The position numbers and the translations under genes were made by a program. This document shows positions 6,967-15,220 of a DNA stretch of 64,000 bases, in pieces. How positions within the stretch are numbered: the first letter of the stretch is position 1; each line of letters opens with the position of its first letter. The notes under the pieces were generated by a model. That model did no database searches. It saw nothing but the letters and a program-made list of their open reading frames with translations, and was not told the origin of the DNA. The stretch comes from a virus: positions 208,577 to 272,576 of the IMG/VR virus record IMGVR_UViG_3300023174_000042. One strand, 5' to 3'.

Positions 6967-8085
6967 TTATAATTCTGCTAATGTTGACCCCAAACCTGAC
7001 CTACAAATATATTTTATGTCGTCTTTGGTAAAAGATATTTGATTTATTTTTTTTGATAATGCGGTTTCCGTTTCTTTATTGAATAACCCTGTTACTTTAA
7101 CACCCAAACAAGATTGTGCTTTAGATATTAAATCTTCAGACCCTTTTGGTGTTTTACACCCAATATAATATTCTTTTGTGCAATCTCTATAAACATTACC
7201 GTCTTCATCGGTTATTTGTGTTGGATCATCATCACTTGATCCTTTTTTTACACAATCATTTTTTTCAACACTAAACTCATAACCTTCTTGTTCACATTCT
7301 ATTTTGGTATTTCCTTTTTTCTTGAAAAAAAGATACCAAACCCCAACACCAATACCTGTTAAAAGTGCTAATTTGATAAGTGCTTTGGCTTTAATAACTC
7401 TTTTAACAGGATCCCAAATGCCTCGTCTTTCTAACCAATCTAAAACTTTATTTGGTTTTTTATCTATTTCTTTTTTCAAGTCAATAATCTCTTCTTTAGT
7501 TGGTGGAACTTCTTCTATGGGTTTTGGTTCAGGTTTTGGTTCAGGTTTTGGTAAATCACGTTCACCTTTCCAAGTATCCAAGTCTTTTAGTCGTCTTTCA
7601 TTTGCATCAAAAATGGCCTTTAATTGTTCATCGGGAAGCTTTGGATTTTTTTGTTTTAATTTTAAAAACCTATCACCACTAGTCCCAAAAGAATAATTAT
7701 CTTTAAATGTTTTTGTATCAACAATGTCTTCAGCAATTGCCGAAATTAATTTTTTATTTTTTGTATTGGTGTATACACTCCACTTTACTTTCATTCGTTC
7801 GGCGTTGGATAATTTACCATCTTTAAGTGCTCCTATAATTTCATCAATACTTTTGAGACTTTTTCCGTCTTTAGTCATTACACCACCAAATTTTAGAAGT
7901 TGTTTCTCAACTGATTGTAGTTCGGTTCTAAATTCTCTTGCTAATTCGGCATCTCCACGTAAAGCATCAATCAATCCTCTTACTTGTTCGGATATAATTG
8001 TAAAATTTTCTTTGGATGTTTTTGATAAATCATATCCACTTAAAAATTTAATCCTGTTAATTTCCTCTATTATAATATTTTTCAT
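6967..8085 (-). CDS. Tagged virion protein with TM and PG-binding-like C-terminus
   Basis: A 372-residue protein. Residues 1-35 are tag-like (N-E-I-N-R-I-K-F-L-S-G near 8, with I-I-S-E-Q at about 30). A Pro/Lys/Glu repeat (K-P-E-P-K-P-E-P-K-P) at about 180 acts as a stiff linker. One membrane helix follows (A-L-I-K-L-A-L-L-T-G-I-G-V-G-V) at about 235-255. The C-terminal 60 residues resemble a peptidoglycan-binding fold (A-Q-S-C-L-G-V, T-G-L-F-N-K-E-T-E-T-A-L). The layout suggests a protein that crosses the host membrane and touches the cell wall during entry; that is inference. Confidence 0.65.
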   Translation of the reverse strand: MKNIIIEEINRIKFLSGYDLSKTSKENFTIISEQVRGLIDALRGDAELAREFRTELQSVEKQLLKFGGVMTKDGKSLKSIDEIIGALKDGKLSNAERMKVKWSVYTNTKNKKLISAIAEDIVDTKTFKDNYSFGTSGDRFLKLKQKNPKLPDEQLKAIFDANERRLKDLDTWKGERDLPKPEPKPEPKPIEEVPPTKEEIIDLKKEIDKKPNKVLDWLERRGIWDPVKRVIKAKALIKLALLTGIGVGVWYLFFKKKGNTKIECEQEGYEFSVEKNDCVKKGSSDDDPTQITDEDGNVYRDCTKEYYIGCKTPKGSEDLISKAQSCLGVKVTGLFNKETETALSKKINQISFTKDDIKYICRSGLGSTLAEL

Positions 8086-8092
8086 AATTTTT

Positions 8093-9289
8093 TTATTTTA
8101 TATACGCACTGAAATCATCTTCTCCTTTATTTTTTTCTAATGCTGCGATTAATTCTTTTTCATCAGATTTATTTGATGCAACTTGTTTTTCTTTTTGATA
8201 TTCCCCATATGTTCCTATAGCAGACAACAAACCTAAATTAATTAAAACGGGTTTAAGTGCTGGACTTTTGAACAAACTTTTAATACCATTTATAATTGTT
8301 TTAATAAAACTTGAAATACCAGAAAGTGCCTTTGAAAATAATTTTGAAAAGAAGGTTCCCTCCTTGAAGTATTTAGCAGCACTTGTAAACTTTGATGGTA
8401 AAGATTTTAGAGCATCAATTCCTGTTTTTAACATTTCCATAAATCCTCTGTTTTTTGCTAAAGATTTCCCAACTTCCCCACTTGCTTTAGCGGCACTAAT
8501 CGCACCTTTTGCGGATATTTTGGCCGCTTTTGCGGCACTTCCAGCAAAAACTAAACCAATTACATCTATAATAAAAAATACAATTCTCATCCACATTGGT
8601 TCGGTTGGATCTTCATAGTCTCCTGTAACTAGTTCATATATATCTAAACCTACGACTATTGCCCAAACAACTAACTGAGGCACTTTACCTATACCAGTCG
8701 CAACTAAAATAGTATCTATAATAATACCAACAGGACTATAAACTGCTTGTCTAATTTTTCTAGCCAACCATTTAGCACCTTTTTTTGCCAACATTAAAAT
8801 TTCGTTCCAATCCCCTTTAGATATGGCCAATCCTAATTTTTTTATACCATCCCAAGAATCAACAACAAAATCAGAAACGCCTTTTACTGTTGATTTTGCG
8901 GTATCAGAAACCCAACTTGTAAAGTTATCCCACAAATTTTCTTGTAGATAACTTTTTACTAATGGTTTTATTGAAGATAGATCAACATCATTTTCGACCA
9001 ATAAAAGGTTGTCAAAAACATTTCTTGCCTCTTCTTTTATTGATTTTTTTAAACTTGAAACTCTAAAGGTGTGTTCTAAAAAAAGAATTAAATTGTCAGG
9101 TCTTTCCCAAATATTTCCTAAACTTTTTCCTTCTTTAAGATCAATAAGATCATCTAAAAAAATTACATATCTTTCATCAGGAGACAACCAATCCGTAAAA
9201 ACCAAATTTTCCAACATAATATCTTTAGTATTTACATACTTAGATAAAATTCGTTGTTTTTCAGATTCTTGAATTATTATTTTTTTCAT
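8093..9289 (-). CDS. Tagged virion protein, hydrophobic and membrane-active
   Basis: A 398-residue protein. The N-terminus (K-K-I-I-I-Q-E-S-E-K-Q-R-I-L-S-K-Y) is a tag variant with a possible cut at I-M-L-E near residue 27. Several hydrophobic helices occupy about residues 190-255, followed by Ala/Lys amphipathic stretches (A-A-K-A-A-K-I-S-A-K-G) and Phe-Ile-Lys helices to the end. It resembles the 1979-2728 protein in composition and could be a pore-forming ejection protein. It is the first gene of a three-gene late cluster. ATATTTAT lies 8 bases upstream of the ATG. Confidence 0.65.
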   Translation of the reverse strand: MKKIIIQESEKQRILSKYVNTKDIMLENLVFTDWLSPDERYVIFLDDLIDLKEGKSLGNIWERPDNLILFLEHTFRVSSLKKSIKEEARNVFDNLLLVENDVDLSSIKPLVKSYLQENLWDNFTSWVSDTAKSTVKGVSDFVVDSWDGIKKLGLAISKGDWNEILMLAKKGAKWLARKIRQAVYSPVGIIIDTILVATGIGKVPQLVVWAIVVGLDIYELVTGDYEDPTEPMWMRIVFFIIDVIGLVFAGSAAKAAKISAKGAISAAKASGEVGKSLAKNRGFMEMLKTGIDALKSLPSKFTSAAKYFKEGTFFSKLFSKALSGISSFIKTIINGIKSLFKSPALKPVLINLGLLSAIGTYGEYQKEKQVASNKSDEKELIAALEKNKGEDDFSAYIK

Positions 9290-9318
9290 TTTCTTTTATA
9301 AATATCAATATTAATGGA

Positions 9319-9552
9319 TTATAATAAAGTATTTGCTTTACCTCTTGTAATTTTATTTAAGTCTTTCCACTTAGCCTTATAATCTATTTGGTTTGCAACA
9401 CCCCTTGTCAAACCCGTTTCCCATTTTGTTACAGTAGGATAAGTTGTTCCTCCTGCTCCACCAGCATCACCTTGTTCATCTATTTCAGAATTTTTTTGTT
9501 TTTCTGAACGAGTATATGTTTTCAATAAATAAATAATTTCGTCTAAATCCAT
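9319..9552 (-). CDS. Small Gly/Thr-rich protein, possibly tagged
   Basis: A 77-residue protein. The N-terminal helix (D-L-D-E-I-I-Y-L-L-K-T-Y-T-R) resembles the tags weakly and is followed by a Gly-rich stretch (D-A-G-G-A-G-G-T-T) and a basic C-terminus. TATTTATAAA precedes the start by a few bases. It lies 29 bases upstream of the 8093 gene. Function unknown. Confidence 0.5.
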   Translation of the reverse strand: MDLDEIIYLLKTYTRSEKQKNSEIDEQGDAGGAGGTTYPTVTKWETGLTRGVANQIDYKAKWKDLNKITRGKANTLL

Positions 9553-9590
9553 TTTTTTTATAAATATTATAATTAGAATAAAAAAATATT

Positions 9591-9598
9591 TATATTTG
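9591..9598 (+). promoter_or_regulatory. Bacteroidota-type -7 box TATATTTG
   Basis: TAnnTTTG match 15 bases upstream of the lipoprotein start at 9614. It partly overlaps an ATATTTAT box (9587-9594), so both promoter types may fire here. Confidence 0.5.
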
Positions 9599-9613
9599 TA
9601 GAAAGAAACAATT

Positions 9614-10117
9614 ATGAAAAATTTATTTTATTTATCGGTATTGGTTTTGGTTTTTTCATCTTGTATGAAATACGCAGAACCACAATTATTAAGTCTAAGT
9701 GGTGAGTATCGAATTGACAAAATTACTTATGAAAATAGAGATAACTCTGGTTTGAATCAGGTGTTTTATCCTGGTGATTTATATGTTAATCAAAGTGAAA
9801 CCAAACCTTTAGACTCAATTTCAGTCGGGTTTACTCGTATGGCGTTAGACTATTCTGTGATTTATTTTAATCCGATTGATGATCCAAGCACCGGATCAAC
9901 AACATGGACCAAAAAGTTCACATATACAATTCAAGGACACCATAGCGTTTATGATTTAGGATATATTGTATTTAATTACGACGGCACAAGACGTGTATGG
10001 AAAATTATCGATGATGGAACTGAAAGTCTTGTAATTAGAACTTCGGGAAGTTATGATTATGGAAACAGCACCAGTGGAGAAACAACCACAATGTATTTAA
10101 CTCGAGTTGGTCCTTAA
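9614..10117 (+). CDS. Lipoprotein, lipocalin-like
   Basis: A 167-residue protein with a lipoprotein signal: hydrophobic residues 4-14, then F-S-S-C with Cys at 17. The mature part is beta-rich and begins L-S-L-S-G-E-Y-R-I-D-K-I, much like small lipocalin-like lipoproteins of Bacteroidota. It would sit in the host outer membrane. It is one of few plus-strand genes and stands alone against a minus-strand background, which fits a later acquisition. Superinfection exclusion is one possible role, not shown by sequence. Confidence 0.65.
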   Translation: MKNLFYLSVLVLVFSSCMKYAEPQLLSLSGEYRIDKITYENRDNSGLNQVFYPGDLYVNQSETKPLDSISVGFTRMALDYSVIYFNPIDDPSTGSTTWTKKFTYTIQGHHSVYDLGYIVFNYDGTRRVWKIIDDGTESLVIRTSGSYDYGNSTSGETTTMYLTRVGP

Positions 10118-10413
10118 ATCAAGTCAATTTTTGGTAATTTGTCAGGATAAACAATATAGTATTCATTTAGAAATGATATTAAATTGTCTTCGTCGATTGA
10201 TGTTGATTCGCCCCAAAAAAATTCATCATCTTCTTCTTCGTCACCCATATCATGATCTTCCAAAATCAAGTCAAAACCAAAATCATTAACATCTGATAAA
10301 TTAATTATGTCCAATCTAATTTCTTCTTCTGAGTCCGTGATTAAACGAAACTGAACTTCTATTGTATTATCAATTTCATGTAAATAATAAAATATTAGTT
10401 CAGAAACTTCCAT
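10114..10413 (-). CDS. Acidic hypothetical protein
   Basis: A 99-residue, strongly acidic protein (E-D-H-D-M-G-D-E-E-E-D-D-E-F-F-W near residue 60). No tag, signal or membrane segment. It overlaps the end of the plus-strand lipoprotein gene by 4 bases and follows the 10418 gene by 4 bases, so it is probably translated with it. Function unknown. Confidence 0.6.
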   Translation of the reverse strand: MEVSELIFYYLHEIDNTIEVQFRLITDSEEEIRLDIINLSDVNDFGFDLILEDHDMGDEEEDDEFFWGESTSIDEDNLISFLNEYYIVYPDKLPKIDLI

Positions 10414-10417
10414 CTTT

Positions 10418-11011
10418 TTAATTGTATTTTTTAAATCTTTTAAACATGTCTAAAGATTCGTTTAATTTTGAAATAAAGTCAGGTAATATTTCTTCATCAA
10501 TATTTGAATACATTTCTGAATCATCAAATTCTTCTTCTTCGGTCTCTTCAAGTTCTTTTGACATGTCTTCCGAAGAATAATCTTCTAACTGGTCAATATC
10601 GTATTCGTATTGATCTTCGTTGTTGTCTAATTCATCTGTCATATTACCAAAAGAAATGTATTCTTCTTCATTCTCATTTGGTGACGGATAGATATCGTGC
10701 ATAAATTGAGTATTTCTGTTGTCAGTATCTTCATAACTATCAATATCTACCGTTCCATTTTTTAAATCCATAGGGCCATCACCAATACGATCTAATGGTT
10801 GTTCGTTAATTCTAAAATTTGTGTAGTTTCCAATAGTTCCATCATTTTTTAATGAAATTCCATTTTTATCATTTGCCAAATCCTGAACATATAAAGGATA
10901 TTGATTACTTTGTTGGTTATATTTTGTAACATACCCATCATAAACATGTTTATGTTGGTCTAAAATATTTTCTTTTTCTTGTTTATTCATTTTGAAAAAA
11001 TATGCATTCAT
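10418..11011 (-). CDS. Acidic virion-type protein with conserved phage N-terminus
   Basis: A 197-residue protein from the ATG at 11011, chosen because TATTTATAAA lies upstream and translation from there gives a sensible N-terminus. Residues about 15-60 (H-V-Y-D-G-Y-V-T, Y-P-L-Y-V-Q-D-L-A-N-D-K-N-G-I-S) match a conserved segment I recognise from other large phages of unknown function. The C-terminal half is Asp/Glu-rich (E-E-T-E-E-E-E-F-D-D) and ends in a basic helix. Acidic tails of this type occur in scaffold or head-core proteins, but this is a guess. Confidence 0.6.
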   Translation of the reverse strand: MNAYFFKMNKQEKENILDQHKHVYDGYVTKYNQQSNQYPLYVQDLANDKNGISLKNDGTIGNYTNFRINEQPLDRIGDGPMDLKNGTVDIDSYEDTDNRNTQFMHDIYPSPNENEEEYISFGNMTDELDNNEDQYEYDIDQLEDYSSEDMSKELEETEEEEFDDSEMYSNIDEEILPDFISKLNESLDMFKRFKKYN

Positions 11012-11124
11012 AAGTTCTTTTTTTTTTATAAATATCATTTGGTTCAACAAATATTTGAAATATTAATAATTGTTCTATTTTTAATTGAAATAAACTTTGT
11101 TTTGTTTAGATATTTATTATTGAT

Positions 11125-11745
11125 ATGAAAATAATTTTAACTGAGGATCAATATATTTCATTACTTAAAGAAGAAAAAGAAAATGAAATTGAACAAACTT
11201 TTACAAACTCAAAAAAATTTACAAAAAGATTATTAAGGGATGTTAAAAATCAATATGGGATTGATTTTAATTTTGCTTTAACTTGGGGTTCTGTAATCGG
11301 TGGTTTTGTTGGTCCAATATCAAAATACTTAGAAGGAAAATATACAAATCTTTCAAAAACTGATATTACATTAATTTGTTTTGGAATAGTTCTAACTTTT
11401 TTTTCTGAAAACAAAGAAAAATTACACAAAGTATTAGAATTAATAAAGGAAAACAAATTAATTACTTTTTTTGATCATGCTTTAATGAAAGCTTACGATT
11501 TAAAAGATGCGTTTTTTAATTTTTTGGAGTCTTTAAATATGACATTTTCAAAAGTTTCAAATATGGTCGCTTATACTTTTTTGGTCCCTCTGATTCCCTT
11601 ATTAAAAAATTTGGCAGATATGGATTTATCTTCAGATCAAATTCATTTATTGTCGATGGGCGTGTCCCACTATACAGGAACAATAATTTCTTCAAAAATA
11701 ATTACCGAATTAATCAAAAAAATAATTAAAAGATTTAGATCTTAG
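11125..11745 (+). CDS. Tagged membrane protein
   Basis: A 206-residue plus-strand protein with an ITEDQ-type tag (M-K-I-I-L-T-E-D-Q-Y-I-S-L-L-K-E-E), cut expected after L-L-K-E. Hydrophobic segments lie around residues 50-65 (W-G-S-V-I-G-G-F-V-G-P-I), 80-95 (L-I-C-F-G-I-V-L-T-F-F) and 145-160. The G-S-V-I-G-G-F-V-G-P motif is familiar from phage membrane proteins of unknown role; holin-like activity is possible. ATATTTAT lies 7 bases upstream of the ATG. Confidence 0.65.
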   Translation: MKIILTEDQYISLLKEEKENEIEQTFTNSKKFTKRLLRDVKNQYGIDFNFALTWGSVIGGFVGPISKYLEGKYTNLSKTDITLICFGIVLTFFSENKEKLHKVLELIKENKLITFFDHALMKAYDLKDAFFNFLESLNMTFSKVSNMVAYTFLVPLIPLLKNLADMDLSSDQIHLLSMGVSHYTGTIISSKIITELIKKIIKRFRS

Positions 11746-12340
11746 AATTGTAATCTAAAATCATTTTAATAATATTTTGTTCTTCTTCGTTTGACAGGTG
11801 GTGAATGTCTTTGTGAGTTCTAAACCAATTTCTTACCAACTCTTCAAATGGTCTCTTGGTTATTTTTTTCATTCTTCTAAATCCATAAACTTGAGCATCA
11901 ATTTCTTCAGGACTAGAATAATATTCAAAAGGTGTTCTATCATCATTATTATTCAAATCAAACATTTCGGTATCTCTTTGATGTAAATGTCTTAATTCGT
12001 GTGAAACTAATTCATTTAATTCACCAATTAAATCATAAAGCAATTGATTTTTGTTTTTAGGGTTATATACGATTTTAATAGCGATAATATCATCATTTTT
12101 GTAAAATTCGGCATTTACCATAAATCCATCTATGTCATAATCTTGTTCAATAATTAATTCAATTGAAATGGATATGTCTGAAAAGTTGTATTCAATTTCA
12201 TCTTCTTTGATTTCTTCAGGAAGATAATATTCACCTTCAGATTCTTTTTTGAAAACACTTATAATGTCTCTAACAATTTCTCTAATTAATGAATCGTTTT
12301 TTGAAGTTTCTAATATTAAACTTTTTTTAATTTCAATCAT
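11735..12340 (-). CDS. Tagged HExxH zinc metalloprotease-like protein
   Basis: A 201-residue protein. The short tag I-E-I-K-K-S-L-I-L-E-T ends in L-I-L-E at residue 10. The catalytic-type motif H-E-L-R-H lies near residue 120 (V-S-H-E-L-R-H-L-H-Q), and a likely third ligand lies in S-S-P-E-E-I-D-A-Q-V about 25 residues later. This is the layout of gluzincin-like proteases. With its tag it would be carried in the head and could act on host or virion proteins after entry. ATATTTAT lies 4 bases before the ATG. It overlaps the plus-strand gene at 11125 by 11 bases at their ends. Confidence 0.65.
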   Translation of the reverse strand: MIEIKKSLILETSKNDSLIREIVRDIISVFKKESEGEYYLPEEIKEDEIEYNFSDISISIELIIEQDYDIDGFMVNAEFYKNDDIIAIKIVYNPKNKNQLLYDLIGELNELVSHELRHLHQRDTEMFDLNNNDDRTPFEYYSSPEEIDAQVYGFRRMKKITKRPFEELVRNWFRTHKDIHHLSNEEEQNIIKMILDYNSKI

Positions 12341-12344
12341 ATTG

Positions 12345-12352
12345 ATAAATAT
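12345..12352 (-). promoter_or_regulatory. ATATTTAT start-proximal box
   Basis: Exactly 4 bases upstream of the ATG at 12340; one of the clearest members of the recurring box that precedes tagged genes. Confidence 0.5.
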
Positions 12353-12398
12353 TGGTTTATAGTTTATTATTAGTATAAATAAAATGTAATTTAATTGT

Positions 12399-13367
12399 AT
12401 GAAAAAAAAATTTGATTTTGAAAATATAACCTTGATTCCAAATTATAGTTATGTAGAAAGTAGAAGTGAGTGCAAAACAACTATTAAATTTGGTCATTTA
12501 GAGTTTAAATTACCAATAGTTCCTTCAAATATGGAAAGTATTATAGATTCTAATTTGGCTATCAAATTGGCGAAAAACAATTATTTTTATATAATGCACA
12601 GATTTAACATAAACCCTGTTGAATTTACAAGTCAAATGCATCGTCTTGGTTTATATTCTTCAGTGTCTATTGGTGTTAATGAAGACTCTTACGAATATAT
12701 TAATCAATTTGTAGAGTTAGGTCTTTGTCCTGAATACATTACAATTGATATTGCTCATGGTCATTGTGTTAAGATGAAAAAAATGGTGAAATACATTAAA
12801 GAAAATTTACCAAATACATTTTTAATTGGTGGGAATGTTTCTACACCAGATGCGGTGGAAGATTTACAAAAGTGGGGTTGTGATGCGATCAAATGTGGTA
12901 TTGGTGGTGGATCGGCATGCACAACATACCATTCGACAGGTTTCGGAAATAGGGGATGGCAAGCAAATATGATTTTGGATTGTTCTAAAGTTTCAAAAGT
13001 TCCGATCATCGCCGATGGGTCAATTAAAGAACATTCCGACATTGTAAAAAGTTTGGTTTTAGGAGCAACTATGGTAATGGTTGGGGGAATGTTATCCGGT
13101 TATGTTGATTCACCTGGAGAGAAGGTTAAAAACTTGGTGGATGGTCTATGGTATAAAGAATTTTGGGGGAGTGCTTCATCATCACAATCAGGAAAAACAA
13201 ATAGAATCGAGGGTATTAGAAAATTAGTTCCATTCAAGGATTACTCAATATTCACCAAACTAACTCAAATTGAAGAATCTTTACAAAGTGCTATATCATA
13301 CGCAGGAGGGAATCACTCTAATTTAGAGTCTTTTAATAAGGTCGAATATTGTATTAAAATGAATTAA
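12399..13367 (+). CDS. guaC: GMP reductase / IMPDH-family enzyme
   Basis: A 322-residue TIM-barrel enzyme of the IMPDH/GMP reductase family, which converts GMP to IMP with NADPH if it is a reductase. The active-site loop is G-I-G-G-G-S-A-C-T-T (Cys near residue 173). Phosphate-binding motifs I-A-D-G-S-I and M-V-G-G-M-L-S-G follow, and an N-terminal P-S-N-M-E-S matches the family. No CBS domains are present and the length fits GMP reductase better than IMPDH. It probably adjusts purine nucleotide pools during infection. Plus-strand, alone, no tag. Confidence 0.75.
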   Translation: MKKKFDFENITLIPNYSYVESRSECKTTIKFGHLEFKLPIVPSNMESIIDSNLAIKLAKNNYFYIMHRFNINPVEFTSQMHRLGLYSSVSIGVNEDSYEYINQFVELGLCPEYITIDIAHGHCVKMKKMVKYIKENLPNTFLIGGNVSTPDAVEDLQKWGCDAIKCGIGGGSACTTYHSTGFGNRGWQANMILDCSKVSKVPIIADGSIKEHSDIVKSLVLGATMVMVGGMLSGYVDSPGEKVKNLVDGLWYKEFWGSASSSQSGKTNRIEGIRKLVPFKDYSIFTKLTQIEESLQSAISYAGGNHSNLESFNKVEYCIKMN

Positions 13368-13369
13368 AA

Positions 13370-13957
13370 TTACCACGCTTTGCAGCTCCAATATCTTGCT
13401 TTCCATCTTGGTCCAGGATTATCACAATTCATTCTTGCTCTAAAAGATTTTCTTCTTGCCGGATTATTTTTTTTGATAACCATTCGTTTTCCGTGTGCAG
13501 ATTTACCACCAAAACCAAAATTTACTTTAACAACATTTCCTTTGTCGTTTTTTACATATACTTTGAATTTTTTTATGTCTCCTTGCATTATCTTTCCAAG
13601 TTTTACTTCTCGACCTTTATATTTTGCTTCAGATAAATAAATTGGATCCTCCATAGGGATTTCTAAATAAACAACTTGACCATTTTCTAAAATAACTTTT
13701 TTACCTAAGTCAGACTCAACAATAAATCTGTCTTCATCATTTAAATCAATAAAATCAAAATTGTATAATCTTCTTACTTCGTTAATTAAGTTTATAAAGG
13801 ATTTTGAATAATCTTTAAGCGGTGTTTCGCATAAAGGTATTTTTTTATCCAAGTGATATTTTAATTGATCTGAAACTTTAACATTTTCTTTAAGTTTCAT
13901 AGGGTGATAAAAGATTTTTTCTAAAGATCTCCTAACAATATTTTCAACTATTTTCAT
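13370..13957 (-). CDS. Virion-type protein with basic Cys motif at C-terminus
   Basis: A 195-residue protein. The N-terminus (K-I-V-E-N-I-V-R-R-S-L-E-K-I) is a weak tag. The last 45 residues hold a motif shared by many T4-like phage proteins: A-R-R-K-S-F-R-A-R-M-N-C-D-N-P-G-P, then A-R-Y-W-S-C-K-A-W. Two Cys and many Arg/Lys suggest a metal or nucleic-acid-binding knot; its function is not established. It converges with the GMP reductase gene with a 2-base gap. Confidence 0.65.
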   Translation of the reverse strand: MKIVENIVRRSLEKIFYHPMKLKENVKVSDQLKYHLDKKIPLCETPLKDYSKSFINLINEVRRLYNFDFIDLNDEDRFIVESDLGKKVILENGQVVYLEIPMEDPIYLSEAKYKGREVKLGKIMQGDIKKFKVYVKNDKGNVVKVNFGFGGKSAHGKRMVIKKNNPARRKSFRARMNCDNPGPRWKARYWSCKAW

Positions 13958-14011
13958 ACTTAATGATATTTATTTATATAAATATTAAAAGTATTTAAAA
14001 TTTGATGAATT

Positions 14012-14542
14012 ATGAAAATAAAACAAATAACAGAAAGAGATATTAATAAAATTGTTAGATCTGTTCTTAAAGAAGATGATATGTCTTTTAAATCAAAAAA
14101 GAAAGATAAAAAACCAAGTTGTCTACCTGAGAATGTGATTCCTCTTGACGAAATTGTCGGAAGATCTGATGAATACTCAAGATATACTCCAGGAATTACT
14201 AAAAGAATATCAGGAGTAAATTCTATGGTAGACACATTAGGTATATTAAACAACTTACGATTGTTTAAAGATGTTAAAGATGGGGGATCTCATTTGGCTT
14301 ACGAAATGATGAATCATTTAAATAGATTCAGAAATAAAAATTATTACGACGAAACAACCGGAAATTGTCACAAAGCAATGGATAAGATAATTGAATTGTA
14401 TAAAGAAAATGAACACGGGACAGAATTAGTAAAAGATATTGAGAGAGTTTTGAACCTTCAAACAAGAGAAGACGAATATACTCCGTCACCAAGAGCAAAA
14501 GAATATTTAAAGCAATCTATAAACTTAGTAAAAGGAATGTAA
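14012..14542 (+). CDS. Tagged virion protein, unknown function
   Basis: A 176-residue plus-strand protein with a tag of the L-T-E-x-D type (Q-I-T-E-R-D-I-N-K-I-V-R-S-V-L-K-E-D), cut expected after V-L-K-E at about residue 22. The rest is helical and basic with no known motif; a conserved-looking C-H pair lies in T-G-N-C-H-K-A-M. It is followed after one base by the holin-like gene at 14544, so the two form a pair. ATATTTAT lies in the divergent spacer but about 40 bases upstream. Confidence 0.65.
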   Translation: MKIKQITERDINKIVRSVLKEDDMSFKSKKKDKKPSCLPENVIPLDEIVGRSDEYSRYTPGITKRISGVNSMVDTLGILNNLRLFKDVKDGGSHLAYEMMNHLNRFRNKNYYDETTGNCHKAMDKIIELYKENEHGTELVKDIERVLNLQTREDEYTPSPRAKEYLKQSINLVKGM

Positions 14543-14543
14543 A

Positions 14544-14795
14544 ATGAAAAGATTAAAAAGAATTGCAAGTTCTTATTGGGCACCTACACCAAAAAAGTGG
14601 AGAAAATTCGGAGATTCTTTATTAGCGGTAGCATCAGTTTTAGCGGTTGGTGGATTATGGCAATTTGACAATCTAAAAGATATATTTTCGCCATTTGAAA
14701 TCAAAGCGATGATCGTTTCATCTATTATTTTAGGGGTTTGTGGTAAATTTATTACCAACTTTTTTAAAGAAGACACTACAGAAAACTCTAATTAA
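14544..14795 (+). CDS. Holin-like small membrane protein
   Basis: An 83-residue protein with a basic N-terminus (P-T-P-K-K-W-R-K-F-G) and two membrane segments (about residues 24-40 and 50-66). The P-K-K-W-R-K-F-G-D-S-L-L start resembles small phage holin-type proteins I have seen. It starts 1 base after the stop of the tagged gene at 14012 and ends before a bidirectional terminator. A role in lysis or in membrane passage is plausible but unproven. Confidence 0.55.
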   Translation: MKRLKRIASSYWAPTPKKWRKFGDSLLAVASVLAVGGLWQFDNLKDIFSPFEIKAMIVSSIILGVCGKFITNFFKEDTTENSN

Positions 14796-14798
14796 ATC

Positions 14799-14829
14799 AA
14801 AAAACCCCTTAAAATAAAGGGGTTTTTTT
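14799..14829. terminator. Bidirectional terminator
   Basis: AAAAAACCCCTT and AAGGGGTTTTTTT form a perfect hairpin flanked by A and T runs, after the 14544 gene and 54 bases before the end of the convergent gene at 14883. Confidence 0.85.
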
Positions 14830-14882
14830 GTATATATGAAGACAAAAAAGACATTTTTTTGATCTTTTTTGAGGAGTTTTAC

Positions 14883-15176
14883 TTATTTTTTACCCATTTT
14901 TTTAGCAAATTCATTCATTCTTTGACTAAAATCAGTTAATTTATTGTCAAAATTACCCATTTGACCCCCAAAATTACCCATATTTTTGTAAAAATCCTCT
15001 AAATTACCTAAATTTTCCATGTTTTCCATGAAATTTTGTGGATTTTGCATGTTTTTTAGGTCTTTTAGTGTTGAAAATAATGTTTTTCCATATTTTTTCC
15101 ACCAAAATATAAATAAAATGATAAAAATTAGTATAATTATACTAAAAACGAGTAAAGAAATAGATAAAAGTGTCAT
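14883..15176 (-). CDS. Single-TM protein with Asn/Met-rich tail
   Basis: A 97-residue protein with one strong N-terminal membrane helix (about residues 3-26) ending in W-W-K-K. The tail is composed of N-M-E-N, N-L-G-N and N-M-G-N-F-G-type near-repeats and ends basic (F-A-K-K-M-G-K-K). It would sit in the host inner membrane with a cytoplasmic tail. No family recognised and no tag. Confidence 0.6.
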   Translation of the reverse strand: MTLLSISLLVFSIIILIFIILFIFWWKKYGKTLFSTLKDLKNMQNPQNFMENMENLGNLEDFYKNMGNFGGQMGNFDNKLTDFSQRMNEFAKKMGKK

Positions 15177-15220
15177 AATTTATGTGATTTTACTTAAAAA
15201 TAGGTGTTTTTTTTATAAAA

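Noticed and set aside
7304-8140. Several long plus-strand frames
   Set aside because: They are antisense shadows of tagged minus-strand genes in AT-rich DNA, without boxes upstream of their starts.
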